NCBI GenBank assembly: GCA_903932545.1
Contig: CAIZGT010000041.1
Span: forward strand, 1-5,126
Direction: 5' to 3'
Source of the DNA: an uncultured Rhodospirillales bacterium
Lineage (GTDB): Bacteria > Pseudomonadota > Alphaproteobacteria > Acetobacterales > Acetobacteraceae
Length of the DNA stretch: 5,126 bases
Shown here: in pieces, positions 1 to 5,126 of the stretch
Layout of the letters: the number at the start of each line of letters is the position of its first letter
Position numbering within the stretch: the stretch's first letter is position 1
Position numbers and translations under genes: made by a program
Notes under the pieces: generated by a model
The model's input: only the letters and a program-made list of their open reading frames with translations
Databases searched by the model: none
What the model was told of the DNA's origin: nothing

Positions 1-1588
1 ACCGATACAGTGTCGCCCGCATCAGGCGGGCAGAGCGTTCCATCCGCTCCACGTAGCGTCCCAGCCAGAACAGATTATCCGCCACGCGCGATGGCAGATC
101 ACCGCTGGTGCGGCGAATGCGCAGCACCGGCGAGGCCATCGGCGGCGGGCCGGTGATATCGCCGCGATCCTCATTGAGAACCCACACATCCTTGGATAAC
201 CCGCCCAGCGGCAGGCTGCCCGCCAAATGCGTGCCGGGCTCGATCACGCGCGCCAAACCACCTTGCATAGCGCGCCAAACACCGTTGTCCTGCACCAGGA
301 AGATGCGGATCGCCACCGGCATCGGCGACAGATGATCTCCATCCAAACATGGTGCCACGGATGGCGGAATCGCCGCCGATGCTGCCCATTCCCAGGGCCG
401 TGCCGCGATTTTTTGCATCAGCAAGGCGCGATCGGCAGGCAACAGCAGGCCCGGCTCAATCCCATGTGCCGCGCCATCGGTTGCCGGGCGGATCATCCAA
501 CGGTTCGGATCTTGTTGCACCATGGAGCGCGCACGGGCCTCACCGAGCCACATCGTGGGAATTGACGGCAATTCCAACCGCTCATCGAGAAGGCGGCTGC
601 ACAGAGCCGGCAAGAATGCCGCCAACGCCGGGGCTTCTGCCACCGAGGTGCCAGGATCGTTTGAGATACGGATTGCGCCCGCCCGTGCCGCGTCCATCAC
701 GCCGGGAATGCCGATGATGCTGCGCTGATCCAACTCCAGCGGATCCATCGACGCGCCCTCAATCCGCCGCAGCAAAACATCCACCTGTTTCAAGCCGCGC
801 AGGGTTTTGAGATAGACCATGCCGCCACGCACCGTCAGATCACCGCCTTCGACGAGGGCGCAAGAAAGTTCGCGCGACAGATACATGTGCTCGAACCATT
901 GCGTGGTGCCGGTGCCAGAGGTCAGCAGTGCCACGGTTGGGTTGTGGTTCGGACCCTCCATCCGCATCGGCGCAAGTTTTTGCAGGCTGTCTTGCCAGAA
1001 ATCAAAAAATGGGCGGAGCTGGCGCACCTGCATCGGCCGGAACGCTTCCGGCAGCACGCGCGACAGCATGCGCCGATTCTCGCGCGCGAAGCCGATGCCC
1101 GCAGCGCCCGATGTCCGATCTGCCAGCACGCGCCAGGCACCATCCGGCCCGCGTATCAGGTCGGCGGCATAGAACTGCATGCGTGAGCGGGTCTGAAAGC
1201 CACAGCCCGCGCGCAGAAAGCCGCAATTTGCATAGACCAATGCGGGCGGTAGCAATCCGTCTGCGAGGAGTGATTGCCGACCATAGATATCATCAATCAC
1301 AGCTTCCAGCAGCCGGGCGCGTTGCACCAAGCCAGATTCGATGGCGGCAAACTCAGCCGCGGAAATCGGCAAAGGCACCGGGTCGCAGCGCCAAGCCTGA
1401 TCGGTTGACGAAGCACCCGGCAGCACCGTGGTGACGCCTTCCTCCTCGAACGCGCGCCGCAACCGCGCGGCGCGTTCTTCCAGCCTGCCCTCACCAAAGG
1501 CTGAGAACGTGCCGATAAGGCTGCGCCAGTGCGGTCTGAGACCACCTCTACCGTCCACCATTTCGTCAATTGCAGCAGGTTTCGACAC
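1..1588 (-). CDS. Circularly permuted type 2 ATP-grasp protein fused to an alpha-E domain (C-terminus beyond window)
   Basis: The minus-strand frame is open from a GTG at 1588 to the window edge, giving 529 residues. Residues about 8-500 match the circularly permuted ATP-grasp family (old DUF404/DUF407): an N-terminal DEMVDGRGGLRPHWRSLIG block (8-26), DGLLPPALVYAN (110-121), the core AADLIRGPDGAWRVLADRTS (141-160), DPLELD (282-287), and GGLSKDVWVL (462-471). From about 499 the sequence SRVADNLFWLGRYVERMERS opens an alpha-E (DUF403) domain, so this is the single-chain fusion; in many bacteria the two domains are separate genes. The family is predicted from genome context to be a cytoplasmic ATP-dependent amide/peptide ligase working with transglutaminase-like proteases; its substrate is unknown. 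Start choice: an in-frame stop lies at 1597-1595; the GTG has GGGGA 11 nt upstream, whereas the later ATG at 1561 has no Shine-Dalgarno. It is transcribed divergently from bciB. The domain call is firm; the start is moderate. Confidence 0.93.
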   Translation of the reverse strand, partial: MSKPAAIDEMVDGRGGLRPHWRSLIGTFSAFGEGRLEERAARLRRAFEEEGVTTVLPGASSTDQAWRCDPVPLPISAAEFAAIESGLVQRARLLEAVIDDIYGRQSLLADGLLPPALVYANCGFLRAGCGFQTRSRMQFYAADLIRGPDGAWRVLADRTSGAAGIGFARENRRMLSRVLPEAFRPMQVRQLRPFFDFWQDSLQKLAPMRMEGPNHNPTVALLTSGTGTTQWFEHMYLSRELSCALVEGGDLTVRGGMVYLKTLRGLKQVDVLLRRIEGASMDPLELDQRSIIGIPGVMDAARAGAIRISNDPGTSVAEAPALAAFLPALCSRLLDERLELPSIPTMWLGEARARSMVQQDPNRWMIRPATDGAAHGIEPGLLLPADRALLMQKIAARPWEWAASAAIPPSVAPCLDGDHLSPMPVAIRIFLVQDNGVWRAMQGGLARVIEPGTHLAGSLPLGGLSKDVWVLNEDRGDITGPPPMASPVLRIRRTSGDLPSRVADNLFWLGRYVERMERSARLMRATLYR

Positions 1589-1690
1589 GCGTCTTCAGTT
1601 CCCCAGCTCGCACCACAATCGCCTTCCGCCTGTGGCAGAGGGGCTGGCCCGTCATCATGAGCGTCGAAGGTTAACAGGCGCTTCATCTCC

Positions 1691-1707
1691 TGTCGCTGCT
1701 TTCGACA
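1691..1707. promoter_or_regulatory. Weak second PpsR/CrtJ-like half-site pair (TGTC-N9-GACA)
   Basis: TGTC at 1691-1694 faces GACA at 1704-1707 with 9 bases between, one base short of the TGTC-N10-GACA spacing of the PpsR/CrtJ consensus. Its centre lies about 85 bp from the centre of the better site at 1775-1794. PpsR proteins often bind paired sites cooperatively, so it could be an auxiliary operator or could act on the divergent ATP-grasp gene. The incorrect spacing and short arms make chance a real alternative. Confidence 0.2.
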
Positions 1708-1774
1708 AACATTCAGCAGACGTTTTTCAATCGCGTTGCCAATTCGCCGCGCTGTCTAGGCGACGCGTCGAAAA

Positions 1775-1794
1775 CTGTCATACAATGTTGACAG
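1775..1794. promoter_or_regulatory. Putative PpsR/CrtJ operator upstream of bciB
   Basis: CTGTCA (1775-1780) and TGACAG (1789-1794) form a perfect 6-bp inverted repeat around 8 bases. Read as a repressor site it is TGTC-N10-GACA, an exact fit to the TGT-N12-ACA consensus (with the preferred inner C and G) of PpsR/CrtJ, the aerobic repressor of bacteriochlorophyll and carotenoid genes in purple bacteria. It ends 21 bp before the bciB start and covers both candidate core promoter elements, TACAAT at 1781-1786 and TTGACA at 1788-1793, which is the geometry expected for repression. The regulator itself is not in the window, so binding is inferred; a different palindrome-binding regulator is possible. 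Confidence 0.6.
1781..1786 (+). promoter_or_regulatory. Candidate -10 element for bciB (TACAAT)
   Basis: TACAAT matches five of six positions of the sigma-70 -10 consensus and would place the transcription start near 1793, giving a leader of about 23 nt that still includes the Shine-Dalgarno. No good -35 lies 16-18 bp upstream. The alternative reading uses TTGACA (1788-1793) as -35, but that would put the start of transcription at or past the ATG with no clear -10, so the TACAAT reading is preferred. Confidence 0.4.
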
Positions 1795-1801
1795 GCTGCG
1801 C

Positions 1802-1806
1802 AGGGA
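1802..1806 (+). promoter_or_regulatory. Ribosome binding site of bciB
   Basis: AGGGA sits 9 nt before the ATG at 1816 and supports that start. The next in-frame start candidate, a GTG at 1831, lacks a comparable site. Confidence 0.6.
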
Positions 1807-1815
1807 TGATCGCTC

Positions 1816-3042
1816 ATGGTTGACAATAATGTGGCGAGCGCAATCTGGGCGCCTGCCCTGCCGGCTGCCGCCGAGCGTGGGCTTTGCACCGATTGCGGCG
1901 TCTCGCGCATGGCCGATCACAAGGCCTGCGCCAGCGCCTGCCAGTTCATCCAACCGGATTATCCCGCCACCGAGCGCCAAGTGCATGGTCGCGCGAGGGA
2001 TTTTGCGGTGGGAGATGAGCGTTTCTTTGGGCCCTATCAACGCATGCTCCGCGCCCGCATGGCGCAACCGGCCGAGGGCGCGCAATGGACCGGCATCACC
2101 ACCTCCATCGCGCAGCGCCTGCTCGCGTCCGGGCGTGTGCAGGCCGTTCTGACAATGGCGCCCGATCCGGCGGATCATTGGAAGCCGATGCCGGTGATTG
2201 TCACCGCGCCCGAGGCGATGGCACAGGTGCGCGGCATGCGCATGGGATATGCGCCGCTGCTGGCATTGCTCGAACCTGCACGGGCCAAGGGCTACCGCCG
2301 CGTGGCCATTATCGGAATTCCCTGTCAGGTGCATGCGCTGCGCAAACTCGAACAGGATTTGGGCTTCGAGCGGATATACGTCATCGGCACGCCGTGTTCA
2401 GACAACACGACCACCGAGAATTTTCACACATTTCTGAACCTGTTGGACGACAATCCCAAAACGATCACATATCTGGAATTCTGCGCCGATTACCATGTCG
2501 AACTGCGCTATCAAGACGGCCGCACGCGACGGATACCGTTTCTCTTGCTGCCAATATCAAAGCTGCCAAGTGACTTTTTCCCGCTCACCTGTCGCACTTG
2601 CGTGGATTACACCAACGCGCTGGCAGATATCACGGTCGGCTACATGGCAGGCCAAGGCGAGCAATGGCTGATCGTGCGCAATGATCGCGGCCAAGAGATG
2701 CTTGATCTGCTGGGTGGCGATGTGATCACCCAGGCACCAGGTTCAGCCGGTAAGCGAGCCAGCGCGGTGGCGGGTTTCATCGCCAACACCAAGCTGGCCG
2801 CCGGTGGACTGCCGTTGCGAGCAATGCCGAATTGGTTGCGCCCCTTGATGGGCTGGCTGATGCCCAAAATTGGCCCGCGTGGCCTGGAATTCGCCCGCGC
2901 ACGGGTGGAAATGAAGGCGGCTGAAACGATTCTACATCTGCGCGCCAAATTCCCCGCCCGACTCAAGCTGATGGTGCCTGCCCATGTCTGGGCGTTGATG
3001 GAACCTTATGCGCTTCTGCCACAGAAGGATGAATTGCCGTAG
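1816..3042 (+). CDS. bciB: FrhB/BciB-family reductase, probable ferredoxin-dependent divinyl chlorophyllide a 8-vinyl reductase
   Basis: This 408-residue cytoplasmic protein has the length and layout of BciB, the ferredoxin-dependent FAD/[4Fe-4S] enzyme that reduces the 8-vinyl group of 3,8-divinyl (proto)chlorophyllide a in chlorophyll and bacteriochlorophyll synthesis. An N-terminal Cys cluster (C24, C27, C38, C42; LCTDCG then KACASACQF) is followed by an FrhB_N-like region (about 90-170) with TMAPDPADHWKPMPV at 113-127. The FrhB/FdhB C-terminal domain carries the signatures GIPCQVHALRK (C170), IGTPCSDN (C194) and LTCRTCVDYTNALADITVGYMAG (C259, C262; 257-279, split here by the two Cys). The region after residue 340 resembles the BciB tail. 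Sibling enzymes in the family are plant/cyanobacterial HCAR and F420-hydrogenase beta subunits; the CVDYTNALAD block and overall length favour BciB. A PpsR-type operator at its promoter supports a pigment role. No other bch or crt gene is in view, so the exact substrate remains inferred. Confidence 0.8.
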   Translation: MVDNNVASAIWAPALPAAAERGLCTDCGVSRMADHKACASACQFIQPDYPATERQVHGRARDFAVGDERFFGPYQRMLRARMAQPAEGAQWTGITTSIAQRLLASGRVQAVLTMAPDPADHWKPMPVIVTAPEAMAQVRGMRMGYAPLLALLEPARAKGYRRVAIIGIPCQVHALRKLEQDLGFERIYVIGTPCSDNTTTENFHTFLNLLDDNPKTITYLEFCADYHVELRYQDGRTRRIPFLLLPISKLPSDFFPLTCRTCVDYTNALADITVGYMAGQGEQWLIVRNDRGQEMLDLLGGDVITQAPGSAGKRASAVAGFIANTKLAAGGLPLRAMPNWLRPLMGWLMPKIGPRGLEFARARVEMKAAETILHLRAKFPARLKLMVPAHVWALMEPYALLPQKDELP

Positions 3043-3069
3043 GCTGCCAATTCCAACGAGATCAGCACG

Positions 3070-3795
3070 CTACGCCGCAAGCCGCAGCCATGCCATCAGC
3101 AGCAAGACCGCCGCATTCAGCATCAACAGTGCCGGGCCAAACCGCGCCCAATCGCGCCCAAACAACTGCCCCATCACGCCAAGCCCGATCAAGCTCGGCA
3201 TCGTGCCCGCGCCGAACGCCAGCATCGCGCCAGCGCCGGTGAGCGCGCTGCCGCTTGATGCTGCCACTGCCAAGGCTGCGTAAAGAAAGCCGCAGGGCAA
3301 AAATCCCAACACGAGTCCGAACAGAAATCCGCCCAGCTTGGTGCTGCGATCCACCCGGTTGGCGAGGCGGCTGAAGCCTAAATTCGGTGACAGTCCGGGC
3401 ATGCTCACCCCCCACCGCTTGAGCGCCTGACCCAGCATCAGCACAGCACCCAGGATCAGCAAAGCGCTTGGTATCCATCCCAAACCAGGCACGGTCTGGA
3501 GCACTGCGCCCGACATTGCCGCCACCGCACCCAGCACAGAATAGGTTAGCAATCGGCCAAGATGGTAAGGCAGCAGAACACCCTGGCGCAGCCGTTGTCG
3601 TGGACAAATCTTTGATAACTCAATCTTTGTCCAGTTCTGCGAGACCTGCGCCAACACGAACGGCCCACACATCGGCACACAATGTGCAACGCTACCAAAC
3701 AACCCAGCAATAAACAGCGCCGAGAGCAACGCCCAACCCTGTGGCGCGCCATCTGGGCCACAAATCGCACTCAACATCAGGTTGTGATCGACCAT
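3070..3795 (-). CDS. SafE/TauE-like (DsbD_2, COG2836-type) polytopic membrane protein, likely linked to cbb3 oxidase assembly
   Basis: The 241-residue product is an integral inner-membrane protein with about six hydrophobic segments (roughly 22-49, 75-102, 105-123, 155-180, 183-209, 219-240). Two hallmark motifs of the DsbD-transmembrane-like 'sulfite exporter SafE' family are present: GSVAHCVPMCGPF (34-46; C39 and C43, with Pro41 where many relatives have Gly in HCxGMCG) and LGFLPCGFLYAALA (163-176; P167-C168), followed by MLAFGAGTMPSLIG (191-204). Such genes are often found beside cco genes and annotated as possible copper or cytochrome-biogenesis proteins; transport of sulfite is not established. 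Start: the frame extends to a TTG at 3834, but the ATG at 3795 has a strong GAGGGAG 6 nt upstream and is preferred. It is divergent from ccoN across a 135-bp region and convergent with bciB, 27 bp apart. Copper or thiol chemistry for the oxidase is inferred from context and the Cys pair. Confidence 0.85.
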   Translation of the reverse strand: MVDHNLMLSAICGPDGAPQGWALLSALFIAGLFGSVAHCVPMCGPFVLAQVSQNWTKIELSKICPRQRLRQGVLLPYHLGRLLTYSVLGAVAAMSGAVLQTVPGLGWIPSALLILGAVLMLGQALKRWGVSMPGLSPNLGFSRLANRVDRSTKLGGFLFGLVLGFLPCGFLYAALAVAASSGSALTGAGAMLAFGAGTMPSLIGLGVMGQLFGRDWARFGPALLMLNAAVLLLMAWLRLAA

Positions 3796-3801
3796 ATCTC
3801 G

Positions 3802-3808
3802 CTCCCTC
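3802..3808 (-). promoter_or_regulatory. Ribosome binding site that fixes the safE-like start
   Basis: On the minus strand GAGGGAG lies 6 nt before the ATG at 3795. This selects that ATG over the upstream in-frame TTG at 3834, whose extra 13 residues (rich in Arg) would add nothing recognisable to the family. Confidence 0.7.
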
Positions 3809-3845
3809 GCCCCCCTAGCCCTGCGATTGTTCAATCTGCCTGACC

Positions 3846-3859
3846 TTGATCCACGTCAA
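3846..3859. promoter_or_regulatory. FNR/FixK-type anaerobox between safE-like gene and ccoN
   Basis: TTGAT-CCAC-GTCAA matches the FNR/FnrL/FixK consensus TTGAT-N4-ATCAA at nine of ten defined positions (G for A at the first base of the right half). It lies 71 nt before the ccoN ATG and 50 nt before the safE-like ATG. With the usual class II position of about -41.5, a ccoN transcript would start near 3894. cbb3 operons in alphaproteobacteria are classically activated by FNR/FixK at low oxygen, which fits. One box could serve both directions. No convincing sigma-70 hexamers were found, as is common for activator-dependent promoters. Confidence 0.7.
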
Positions 3860-3868
3860 ATCTCGCTG

Positions 3869-3886
3869 CATTGCAAAATGGCAATG
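3869..3886. repeat. Short inverted repeat CATTGC-N6-GCAATG in the ccoN upstream region
   Basis: Perfect 6-bp arms at 3869-3874 and 3881-3886 flank AAAATG. The repeat lies 9 bp after the FNR-like box and just before the predicted ccoN transcription start, so it falls where the -10 region should be. It could be a second operator or a chance palindrome; no regulator is recognised for it. Confidence 0.35.
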
Positions 3887-3930
3887 TCCAGGGCGGAACA
3901 GGTCGTCACTTGCGTTAGGGATCAAGGCTT

Positions 3931-5126
3931 ATGAAGGAAAGAATTGCGAATTCGGTGGTGGGGTATCTGATGATACCGCTCTGCCTGCTGGGGCTGCTCT
4001 TTGCCGCTCGCGGTGAGGACGGCGAGATGGTGTTGTTCGGTTGGAGCCTTGCGGCATTCAGTTTCGTTTTCGGCTTCAGCGTTTTGAAAGACACGTTCGA
4101 CACCGCAGAACATCCGCGCGTCAAACTGACCCCGGTGGACTACAACGAAGACGTTGTCCGCAAATTTGTGATTGCGGGAATGTTCTGGGCGATTGTGGCG
4201 TTCCTGGTGGGTTGCTACCTCGCCGCTGAATTGTCCTGGCCGGAACTCAATCTGGGCTATTCCTTTACCAATTTCGGCCGCCTGCGCCCGGTTCACACGT
4301 CGGCTGCGATTTTCGCCTTCGGTGGCTCGATGCTCTACGGCACCGCCTTGTATGTCGTCCAACGCACCTGCCACACCCGCCTGTTCGGCGGCCGCGCGCT
4401 CAGTGATTTCATCTTCTGGGGCTATCAGTTCTTCATCGTCATGGCGGCGCTGAGCTACGTGATGGGCTACACCGAAGGCCGCGAATACGCCGAGCCGGAA
4501 TGGCATCTCGACCTGTTTTTGACGGTAATTTGGGTGCTCGTGACGGTGGTGTTCATCGGCACGTTGCTGCAGCGGACCGAGCCGCATATCTACGTGGCCA
4601 ACTGGTTCTATCTTGCCTTCTTCGTCACCGTTGCGATCCTGCATCTGGGTAACAACCTGTCGGTGCCGGTGTCATTCTTTGGTGCCAAGAGCTACTCCGC
4701 CTTCTCCGGCGCGCAGGATGCGATGTTGCAGTGGTGGTATGGCCACAATGCCGTGGGCTTCTTCCTGACCGCTGGCTTCCTGGGAATGATGTATTACTTT
4801 ATCCCCAAGGCCGCGAACCGCCCAGTTTACTCATATCGTCTGTCGATCTTCCACTTCTGGTCGTTGATCTTTCTGTATATGTGGGCTGGTCCGCATCACC
4901 TCCACTATACCGCTCTGCCGGATTGGACGCAGAATTTGGGTATGGCGTTCTCCATCATGCTGTGGATGCCGTCTTGGGGTGGCATGATCAACGGCCTGAT
5001 GACGCTCTCCGGCGCGTGGGACAAGCTGCGCACTGACCCTGGCCTGCGCTTCTCGGTAACCGCAGTCGGCTTCTACGGCATGTCCACTTTCGAGGGGCCT
5101 GTGATGTCGATCCGCAACGTCAACTC
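3931..5126 (+). CDS. ccoN: cbb3-type cytochrome c oxidase subunit I, CcoN/FixN (C-terminus beyond window)
   Basis: 398 residues of the catalytic heme-copper subunit are present; family members run about 475-550, so the last fifth or so is missing. CcoN reduces O2 to water with high oxygen affinity in the inner membrane, with CcoO and CcoP feeding electrons. Visible features: low-spin heme b ligand H122 in RLRPVHTSAAIFAFGG; CuB ligands H272 (WWYGHNAVGFF) and H322/H323 (AGPHHLHYT); Y316, six residues before H322, as the His-Tyr cross-link tyrosine; and E388 in STFEGP. The spacings H272-H322-E388 equal those of the Pseudomonas stutzeri enzyme shifted by 65 residues. The offset reflects an N-terminal extension with two extra hydrophobic segments (about 10-27 and 35-52), as in long alphaproteobacterial forms. 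The heme b3 ligand and the second low-spin ligand lie past the edge. An in-frame TAG at 3916-3918 makes the ATG at 3931 the first start; its Shine-Dalgarno is poor (AAGG only 3 nt away, TAGGG 10 nt away). Confidence 0.97.
   Translation, partial: MKERIANSVVGYLMIPLCLLGLLFAARGEDGEMVLFGWSLAAFSFVFGFSVLKDTFDTAEHPRVKLTPVDYNEDVVRKFVIAGMFWAIVAFLVGCYLAAELSWPELNLGYSFTNFGRLRPVHTSAAIFAFGGSMLYGTALYVVQRTCHTRLFGGRALSDFIFWGYQFFIVMAALSYVMGYTEGREYAEPEWHLDLFLTVIWVLVTVVFIGTLLQRTEPHIYVANWFYLAFFVTVAILHLGNNLSVPVSFFGAKSYSAFSGAQDAMLQWWYGHNAVGFFLTAGFLGMMYYFIPKAANRPVYSYRLSIFHFWSLIFLYMWAGPHHLHYTALPDWTQNLGMAFSIMLWMPSWGGMINGLMTLSGAWDKLRTDPGLRFSVTAVGFYGMSTFEGPVMSIRNVN

Noticed and set aside
108..1434. Several plus-strand open frames of 68-168 codons
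   Set aside because: They are antisense to the ATP-grasp gene, Arg/Pro-rich and lack any family signature; high GC produces such shadow frames.
1297..1686. Minus-strand 129-codon frame with an ATG and plausible RBS (GGAG) overlapping the ATP-grasp start
   Set aside because: The 1588 frame carries the conserved VDGRGGLRPHWRSLIG block and continuous family similarity; this other frame becomes Arg/Cys/Pro-rich with no recognisable motif.
1761..1770. Perfect palindrome CGACGCGTCG just before the PpsR-like site
   Set aside because: A 10-bp GC-rich palindrome is expected by chance in such DNA and matches no regulator motif I know.
1756..2334. Minus-strand 192-codon frame opposite bciB
   Set aside because: It has a His/Arg-rich composition typical of an antisense shadow, while the plus frame has full BciB/FrhB motifs.
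3031..3053. GAATTG...CAATTC hairpin across the bciB stop codon as a terminator
   Set aside because: Only a 6-bp AT-rich stem with an 11-nt loop and no following T-tract; too weak to call.
3796..3834. Upstream TTG start for the safE-like gene
   Set aside because: The ATG at 3795 has a well-placed GAGGGAG and the extra residues are Arg-rich and not membrane-like.
3885..3900. TGT...ACA pair near the ccoN promoter as a PpsR site
   Set aside because: The inner spacing is 10 bases, not 12, and the arms do not extend the palindrome.
3922..4644. Minus-strand 240-codon frame opposite ccoN
   Set aside because: It is a hydrophilic Glu/His/Arg-rich shadow of the ccoN coding frame, which holds all the expected ligands.

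Overview
The window looks like chromosomal DNA of a GC-rich alphaproteobacterium, probably one able to make bacteriochlorophyll and to respire at low oxygen. The evidence is the gene content: a BciB-type divinyl chlorophyllide 8-vinyl reductase behind a PpsR/CrtJ-type operator, a cbb3 oxidase subunit I behind an FNR/FixK-type box, and an ATP-grasp/alpha-E fusion of the kind common in this class. A Rhodospirillales or Acetobacteraceae-like source is a guess. No rRNA, tRNA, mobile element or CRISPR is visible.

Layout. 1-1588 (minus): a circularly permuted ATP-grasp protein whose frame runs into an alpha-E domain and off the left edge. 1589-1815: a 227-bp divergent intergenic region holding a perfect 6-bp-arm palindrome that fits TGTC-N10-GACA and encloses or overlaps the bciB core promoter. 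1816-3042 (plus): the FrhB/BciB-family flavo-iron-sulfur reductase. 3043-3069: a 27-bp convergent gap. 3070-3795 (minus): a SafE/DsbD_2-type polytopic membrane protein. 3796-3930: a 135-bp divergent intergenic region with one FNR/FixK-like box and an inverted repeat. 3931-5126 (plus): ccoN, cut by the right edge before its last heme ligands.

How the parts fit. safE-like and ccoN share a control region and probably a low-oxygen regulon; the SafE-like protein is a plausible helper in metal delivery or assembly for the oxidase. bciB would complete the reduction of the 8-vinyl group in bacteriochlorophyll synthesis and appears to be under aerobic/light repression. The ATP-grasp/alpha-E protein belongs to a predicted peptide-ligase (amidoligase) system whose other members, typically transglutaminase-like proteases, would lie beyond the left edge. 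All four genes belong to known families. The least expected signal is the match between the operator upstream of bciB and the PpsR consensus, which independently supports a photosynthetic role for a gene standing apart from any other photosynthesis gene in view.
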